Assembly: GCA_905221605.1 (NCBI GenBank)
Contig: CAJNDS010000213.1
Location: 360,712-395,711, forward strand
Origin: Symbiodinium natans
Lineage: Eukaryota > Sar > Dinophyceae > Suessiales > Symbiodiniaceae
Direction of reading: 5' to 3'
DNA: 35,000 nt
Position 1 is the stretch's first letter, and each line of letters opens with the position of its first letter. The notes under the pieces were generated by a model. It was given only the letters and a program-made list of their open reading frames with translations, did not search any database and had not been told where the DNA came from. This document shows, piece after piece, positions 29,517-35,000 of the stretch. The position numbers and the translations under genes were made by a program.

Positions 29517-32500
29517 CTTCAGCATGCTGAAGTATGAAAAACAAGAGAAGGCCCCATTGCCAACTGCAGCCAAAGCAGCAGGGCTCTGGCGAGAAATGAA
29601 CGAAGACGATAGCTGCTACTGCACTGCTTAGCTCCACACGCAAGGTCATCTGCACATGCCGAAACCGTAGACCCTACACCCGAAACCGAAAGCCCTACAC
29701 CAGAAAAACACTGAAACACCAAAACGCCCCCAGCCACCCACCCAGGACCCCCCCCCCCCCAAACCCTCCACCGTCAACCCAGGGGGCCCTAATCGCCTCC
29801 AACTAGTTGCTTAAGAAGCCCAAAAAACATAAAATGTTGTTCCCTATTTAGGGTAATATAGGGATTGTTATCTTTAATTCTTTTGGGGGTTCTTGAGCAA
29901 ACAGTAGCCAAGGATCAGGTTCTTGTGGCCCCGAAGTATGTGGATGCGCTCGCCGCGGTGCAAGCTCCAGAGACGGGCAGCACAGTCCAGGAACGCCGCC
30001 AGCACAAAGGCGCCGTCCTTGCTAGGATGGCCCCTAGAACCCTCTGAAAAAAGCTTAGGGTTTGGGGTTTGGGGTTTGGGGTTTAGGGTTTAGGGTTGAT
30101 CCTCTTAAACCCAATAAGGGATCATATAGAAATCTCCCAAAAACATTCCTCCATGTGATCCTCTTAAACCCAATAAGGGATAATGTAAACATCTCCCAAG
30201 AGCCTACCTAGCTTGGCGTTTCTGAGGCGTTTTGTCGGCCGCTTTGCGGGATTTCTCCGCAGCCTAAACCCGAGACCCCAAACCCTAAAAATGCAAAGAG
30301 GGGACACCTTTTTGTTTGGGGCAGCTTCGAGAAGGGAGGCTAACCGCTAACTCTGGAAAAAGGAACGTACATGGTTGAATAAGGCTACCATTGGGGGGTT
30401 GTAGCTTCGGTCGGGCTCATTCAGTTGGGGCTTCGGGTTCGGGATTTCAGTTCGGATTGCAATCGGCCTCGGGATGAAGACCAAAGCAAACAGCTCCATT
30501 AGCTCTCCCTGCCTGCTTCAACCCTATACCCTAAACCCTAAACCCCAAAACCCCTGAACCCCTAAACCCTAAACCACACAGTGATTCTGAAGGCGCCCCC
30601 CAAGACTCAGGGGAGTATGCCGCACAGTTCACCAAGTGGCCCTCGTCCACAAGGGTTTGTGCACACTCACCTGCTAGGGGCCCTTTCATGGGGTGTTAAA
30701 TGCGGTCCCTTACCCTCTTCAAAAGGGCCCTGAAGTCTGAGTATGGGGTATAAGGGGTATCTAAGGGGTCCCCCATTTAAGGCCCCAGACAAAGGGACCA
30801 TGAAACTGCCCGAAGACACCTTCTGCTGAACACCATGATCTCACCAGTCCATCACGGGCAACGGTAACGACGAAGGCTGCATCCGGGGAGAACACGGCGA
30901 ACTCAAGTGGCATGCCTTTACCTTGGTAGCCCAGGCACCGTCCAGGAACCGTACTATAACAAGGGAAATATAGGGGCTTGAATGATTAGAACAGGGTTTG
31001 GGGGGTTTATCATATAGAATAAATATATAAAGGGACAATAATGGACTACCATTACGTAGTAGTTCTTCCGAACCCTATATTAGCCTTGTCGGGTTGGTGA
31101 CTGTATAAAGGAAAATAGGAACGGCAAAAGGGTTTACGGTTTAGGATTGAGGCCTAAACCCTAAACCCTAAACCCTAAACCCTAAACCCTAAACCCTAAA
31201 CCCTAAACCCTAAACCCTAAACCCTAAACCCTAAACCCTAAACCCTAAACCACTGGGCTGCCAGGTTGCTCGAAAGGATTCGAAGACACTCCCCGTCCAC
31301 TGCACTCCAGATCCTCGCATCTCCGTCGAAGGAGCCCGTGACCACCTTTGGTTGGTCATCTTCAAGGCTTCTGAGAGGACATTCCAGTAAGATCCTCTTA
31401 AATACAAAAACATAGGCGGAAAATACCAAGACATCCCAACCTATAAACCCTGAACCCGAAACCCTGAACCCGAAACCCGAAACCCTAAACCCTGAACCCT
31501 GAATCCTAAACCCTAAACCCCTAAACCCAGCCACTAAAGAGCCGTCCCATGAGAACAACGCAGAGTTGACGACTGCCGTGTGGCCCAGCAAGACCTCTTA
31601 GGGCGTAGGGTTTAGGGTTTAGGGTGTAGGGTGTAGGGTTTAGGGTTTAGGGTTTAGGGTTTAGGGTTTAGGGTTTAGGGTTTAGGGTTTAGGGTTTAGG
31701 GTTTAGGGGTTAAGGTTTAAGGTTTAGGGCCTTGATGCAGTCGCCATGCGCGACATCCCAAAGCTTGGCCGTGTGATCATCGGAGGCTGTAACCTGACAG
31801 AAGGGTTTAGGGCTTAGGGGGCCTAAACCCTAAGACCTAAGCCCTAAGCCCTATAAAACCAAAACCCTCAATGGGGTTTAGGGTCCATTTTGGTGGGGCT
31901 GGCTGCTCCAACCCTAAACCCTAAACCCTAAACCCTAAACCCTAAATTCTAAACCCTAAACCCTAAACCCTAAAACCTAAACCCTAAACCCTCAACCAAT
32001 GGGGGAACCACTGGGCCCAGATACCAAAGTCCGGCTGTCCGGCGAGAAGACAATGGAGTTGAGGTCGCTGGTGTGGCCCCTCAGGATCTGCGTACACTCT
32101 CCTGAGCTCTGAAGGAAGGGTTTAGGGTTTAGGGTTTAGGGTTTAGGGTTTAGGGTTCAGGGTTCAGGGTTCAGGGCTCAGGGTTTAGGGTTTAGGGTTT
32201 AGGGTTTAGGGTTCAGGGTTCAGGGTTCAGGGTTCAGGGTTCAGGGTTCAGGGTTCAGGGTTCAGGGTTCAGGGGTTCAGGGGTTCCCAAGCCAGAGCCC
32301 AGTCTCCACTGGACAGCTTCCAGATTCGAGCTGTCGAGTCGAAGGAAGCTGTCACAACCCAGGTCCCGTCTGGTGAGAATCCTGCACCATTCTCTGTGGG
32401 GGGGGGGGGGGGTACAATCAAGTGGTTTCAAACTATAACTAAGTGGGACGGACTCCAGGGGGGGGTGGGCAAAATTAAAAATGAGTCGTTTGTTGTTCCT

Positions 32501-32899
32501 GGTTGGGTTTGAGTATTCAAAAAATGTACAATGATGTTCAACGATGACCCAGAATCCCACTTTGTGGACGTCACTGACATGGCCTGTGAGTGTTTGCACA
32601 CATTCCCCGTTGAGCCAATTCCAAACCTTTGCAGTGTAGTCCGAGGAGGACGTCACTACCAAAGAGACGTTCTGCACAATCAGTGTCAGCTCAATCTCAC
32701 CACCGTCTCCAAGCTCGGACAGATAAACGCCAGAGTCCAAGACCTCGTTGTGGTACAGGAGGGCTTGGCGGTAGATCTGAAGTCCCAGCCGACGCTGCAG
32801 ATCCCGATAGATTGCTTGCACAGTCAGGGTCGGGTCGGCTCTGAATCGCGCAATTCGCTCTCCGCTCAAGGAGATGATCTGGATCTGGGCATAGGTCAT
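29239..32899 (-). CDS. Ubiquitin-like/WD40 repeat fusion protein, 10 exons (3' end missing)
   Basis: Ten exons joined in phase give at least 420 residues. Residues 1-76 form a ubiquitin-like fold (MTYAQIQIISLSGE opening, LTVQAIYRDLQ helix). A run of WD40 motifs follows: VVTSSSDYTAKVW, VVTASFDSTARIW, LVTASDDHTAKLW, VVTGSFDGDARIW, VVTVARDGLVRSW, VLAAFLDCAARLW, VVTGSFDGVAKIW and VLTSSQDCAARVW, with GH dipeptides between. The last exon opens a ninth repeat (GHQACVHSAVFS). WD40 propellers are protein-docking scaffolds; the ubiquitin-like head plus WD40 array is a layout I associate with dinoflagellates. No enzymatic role is implied. An in-frame ATG at 33034 would add 45 residues, but the family start fits 32899. 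Confidence 0.88.
29800..29908. mobile_element. Family B inverted-repeat element, copy 4
   Basis: aactagttgcttaagaagcc and gttcttgagcaaacagtag form the ends; the core is tttagggtaatatagggatt. One end stops 9 bp from WD40 exon 9, so the element begins almost at the donor site. Confidence 0.7.
29917..30021 (-). CDS. WD40 gene exon 9
   Basis: Encodes KDGAFVLAAFLDCAARLW, then RGERIHILRGHKN. The donor is GA at CT|GATCC and exon 10 begins GATCC, a 5-bp repeat at the two splice sites. An inverted-repeat element lies next to the donor. Confidence 0.9.
30098..30205. repeat. Tandem duplication of 59 bp in WD40 intron 8
   Basis: gatcctcttaaacccaataa followed by gggat begins at 30098 and again at 30157; each is followed about 15 bases on by aacatctccc- or aaatctccc-type sequence. 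A related word (gatcctcttaaatac) occurs in intron 5 at 31391. Confidence 0.8.
30607..30670 (-). CDS. WD40 gene exon 8
   Basis: Encodes ECAQTLVDEGHLVNCAAYSP. Acceptor GCAG; a GT donor splits an Asp codon completed by exon 9. Confidence 0.88.
30820..30953 (-). CDS. WD40 gene exon 7
   Basis: After TATAG it encodes a loop (TVPGRCLGYQGKG), then MPLEFAVFSPDAAFVVTVAR and DGLVRSWCSAE. The frame continues through an internal GTGAG at 30840-30844 and ends at a later GT donor that fits exon 8 in phase. Confidence 0.8.
31290..31345 (-). CDS. WD40 gene exon 6
   Basis: Encodes VVTGSFDGDARIWSAVDG. A GT donor in phase 2 is the best fit to exon 7, but this junction is the least certain of the gene. Confidence 0.78.
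31535..31594 (-). CDS. WD40 gene exon 5
   Basis: 20 codons, VLLGHTAVVNSALFSWDGSL. Acceptor AAGAG; GT donor; phase 0. Confidence 0.9.
31731..31793 (-). CDS. WD40 gene exon 4
   Basis: 21 codons, VTASDDHTAKLWDVAHGD through IK. Acceptor GTCAG. The GC donor runs directly into a telomere-like array. Confidence 0.9.
32025..32101 (-). CDS. WD40 gene exon 3
   Basis: Encodes GECTQILRGHTSDLNSIVFS, then PDSRTL. Acceptor CTCAG, GT donor, phase 0. Confidence 0.92.
32307..32391 (-). CDS. WD40 gene exon 2
   Basis: Encodes NGAGFSPDGTWVVTASFD through RIWKLSS, phase 1 out. The donor is GA (AGTG|GAGA) and the next exon begins GAGA. Confidence 0.9.
32561..32899 (-). CDS. WD40 gene exon 1 (ubiquitin-like domain and first WD motif)
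   Basis: 113 codons from MTYAQIQ to GHVSDVHK, followed by a GT donor. By far the longest 5' exon of the three genes and free of telomere-like repeats. Confidence 0.88.
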
Positions 32900-33039
32900 G
32901 GAGTCGGTCCCAGGCGGGGAGGGGCAACACACTGGGGGCTTGACTCTCGGGCCCGTTTTTCGCGACCGTGCAGGTACGCAGCTGCCGAGTGAGTGCGCAA
33001 AGAACCAAGAGGCTCGCTGCCGATGCAGTTGCACCTAGC

Positions 33040-35000
33040 CCTAAACCCTAAACCCCAGATCTCGCGAAGCTAAAAACGCCGGTGTCCGGATATCACATGC
33101 AAGCCTCAACTCCCTAACTTTGCAAACCCCCCCCCCCCTCCCCCACACCCCCAATATCTGGTGCCTGCACCGGAACCACCTGCGCGACGCCTCCGCATCT
33201 CCTGAGGAGGATCCCTGAGCTCCAGAGCCCTGAACTGCGGCTTCGGGCTTGGGATCTAATTTTAGAGTTGAGGGTTTTGGGTTTAGGGTTTAGGGTTTAG
33301 GGTTTCGGGCTTGGGGGGGTCTAGGGAGCTACAGGTTTTGGGGTAGCGAGTTGAAGGTTCTTGAAGGGCCTATAAACCCCCCCCCCCCCCCCCCCCCGAC
33401 TAATGTATAACCCCCCCCCCCCCCGCCCCCCCGAAACTTGAGGATGTAGGGCCAATGTAGGGTTTGGCGGCTTCTAGGCGCTGGGAGCCTCCCTAAACCC
33501 TAAACCCTCAACCCTAAACCCTGAACCCTCAACCCTCAGCCCCCCCCGAACCCTCCCCCCCTAGATGCGGGAGCAACCTAGGAATAACTTTTTGGGCTTT
33601 AAGGGGAATATAAGGGAACCCCAACCCTAAACAAACCCTAAAACCCTAAAACCCTAAAACCCTAAAACCCTAAAACCCTAAAACCCTAAAACCCTAAAAC
33701 CCTAAAAACCCTAAAAACCCTAAAACCCTAAAACCCTAAAACCCTAAAAACCCTAAAACCCTAAAACCCTAAAACCCTAAAACCCTAAAACCCTAAAACC
33801 CTAAAACCCCAAAACCCTAAAGCCCTAAAACCCTAAACCCTAAACCCTAAAAAAATGAAACTAAGGGCCTACTCCCGGTCCGAGACCCAAGGGCCCGACC
33901 CGCCATGCGAAAACCTTTAATGCCTCAAGTGCCCTAAGCGGCAAACTGCCCCAAAATACCCTTAACCCCCCCCCCTAAACCCCCGAAAACTCCTAAACCC
34001 TAAACCCTAAACTCCTAAACCCCTAAACCCTAAACCCTAAACCCTAAACCCTAAACCCTAAACCCTTCAAGTCCCAAAATCCCCAAAAAAAACGCCCTCC
34101 CTGAAAGGCTTCCCCAACACCTTTGGAGCTCCTCAGCCGTTCCTTCGTCCGTGAACTTTTTTGTGGGACATCGGGGAAGTCTCCGGGGGCATCCGGGCTG
34201 GGGTTGTGGCGGGGTTTCGGGTTGAGGGGTTTAGGGTCTAGACCGGCCTCGGGGGGGGGGGGGGCTTTGGTGTTTCTGGGTTCAGGGTTGAGGGGTTGAC
34301 GCTTTGGGGTTTGAGGGTTTTCTTTTTTTCTGGGTGTGGGACCAAGACCCGACAACCCTCTTCGTCGTTTAGGGTTTAGGGTTTAGGGCTTTCGGATGGG
34401 TCTAGGTTTAGGGTTTAGGGTGATCGGTCAGCTGAAGGCAATAGTGTGAAGACATGCCCGCACGAAGGCCACCCACTCACAACTCGCAGCGAATGAAGCC
34501 CAAAACCAAGCCACAGCCACTCATCCATAAACCCTGAACCCTAAACCCTAAACCCTAAACCCTAAACATGTTTAGGGGACACTTGGGCGACTTGGGACAA
34601 CTCGGACGCTTCAACTGCACTTGAAACACTGCTCGGGGACTCGGTTTAGGGTTTAGGGCTTAGGGTTTAGGGTTTAGGGTTTAGGGCTTAGGGTTTAGGG
34701 TTTAGGGTTCAGGGTTGAGGGTGGAATACTTGGCACATACTTCGGACTCGCTTTGAGAGCGCTTGGGGATACTTGGGGCCGGATTCACTTAATTGGGTCA
34801 TGTGGGACACTCTTGCAACTGAGTTGGCTTACGAAGTTGAAGGTTTTGCATCAAAGGCCTTGTAGGGGGCCTTTAAGGGGCCTACGAGGGTCGCAGGCCG
34901 GAACGTCAGAGGTCCTCCAAGGCTCGCCAGGTAGGCTTGCAGGGGCAAACCCGATTCTAAAGGGAAGGATCCTTCCTAGGTTTAGGGTTTAGGGCTTCGG
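33040..35000. other. Region upstream of the WD40 gene, no gene recognised
   Basis: Holds a CCCTAAAA-homogenised array (33618-33850), C-runs of 16 or more bases (33378-33425), CCCTAAA at 33985-34068, TTTAGGG at 34368-34430, 34647-34718 and 34979-34996, and the dispersed repeat at 34445. Open frames are short or repeat-derived. The WD40 promoter and 5' leader should lie just above 32.9 kb, but no motif is recognisable. Confidence 0.6.
34445..34490 (+). repeat. Dispersed repeat, copy 3 of 3
   Basis: gtgaagacatgcccgcacga, aggccacccactcacaactc. Matches the copies at 6750 and 17733. Confidence 0.6.

Larger units (their letters stand above)
31148..32286. repeat. Telomere-like arrays filling WD40 introns 2 to 6
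   Basis: CCCTAAA 31154-31250 (intron 6), CCCTGAA/CCCGAAA 31445-31530 (intron 5), TTTAGGG 31602-31730 (intron 4), TTTAGGG then CCCTAAA 31803-31995 (intron 3), and TTTAGGG with a long homogenised TTCAGGG block 32115-32286 (intron 2). Each array stops within a few bases of an exon. Confidence 0.95.

Noticed and set aside
32531-32992. 153-codon plus frame opposite WD40 exon 1
   Set aside because: Antisense shadow; the minus frame has clear ubiquitin-like and WD motifs.
1-35000. tRNA, rRNA, CRISPR or prokaryotic operon features
   Set aside because: No cloverleaf, rRNA core motif, spaced direct-repeat array or ribosome-binding-site pattern was seen.

Overview
The window looks like nuclear DNA of a dinoflagellate or a close relative. 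Three things point that way: many short exons joined at GT, GC or GA donors and AG acceptors, a ubiquitin-like/WD40 fusion protein of a kind I associate with dinoflagellates, and plant-type TTTAGGG telomere-like repeats scattered through introns. There are no bacterial-style genes. Apart from one kinase-unrelated small frame and a few orphan exons, the long open frames elsewhere are translations of simple repeats.

Three split genes can be read, all on the minus strand and in one head-to-tail series. (1) About 33.0 to 29.2 kb: a ubiquitin-like domain followed by at least eight WD40 motifs, ten exons with continuous reading frame, 3' end not found. (2) About 20.5 to 17.2 kb, possibly to 15.8 kb: a class I methyltransferase that most resembles the DOT1 histone H3K79 methyltransferase family, five core exons, both ends unresolved. 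(3) 14.9 to about 1.1 kb: a MOK/RCK-type MAP-kinase-like protein kinase, 15 exons from the start codon to kinase subdomain XI, about 252 residues, with every catalytic block present and a TEY activation loop. The end of the kinase gene lies in, or beyond, the first 1.1 kb.

Most of the remaining sequence is intron or intergenic DNA built from (TTTAGGG)n and (CCCTAAA)n arrays plus locally amplified variants. In many introns the array near the 5' splice site reads TTTAGGG in the sense strand and the array near the 3' splice site reads CCCTAAA, so the transcript could fold into a long hairpin. Short inverted-repeat elements of at least three families lie inside these introns, several close to splice sites. 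A 2.4-kb composite element (24.44 to 26.83 kb) has T/A-rich terminal inverted repeats, a 9-bp flanking direct repeat, a G-run/C-run hairpin satellite and a TTCC microsatellite. A 320 to 356-bp tandem triplication lies in kinase intron 6.

Introns were placed by protein continuity, reading phase and splice dinucleotides, with no transcript evidence. In 17 of 27 placed introns the donor dinucleotide is repeated as the first two bases of the next exon, as expected if introns arrived by insertion with target duplication. The flanks 33.05 to 35.0 kb and 21 to 29 kb hold little recognisable coding sequence.
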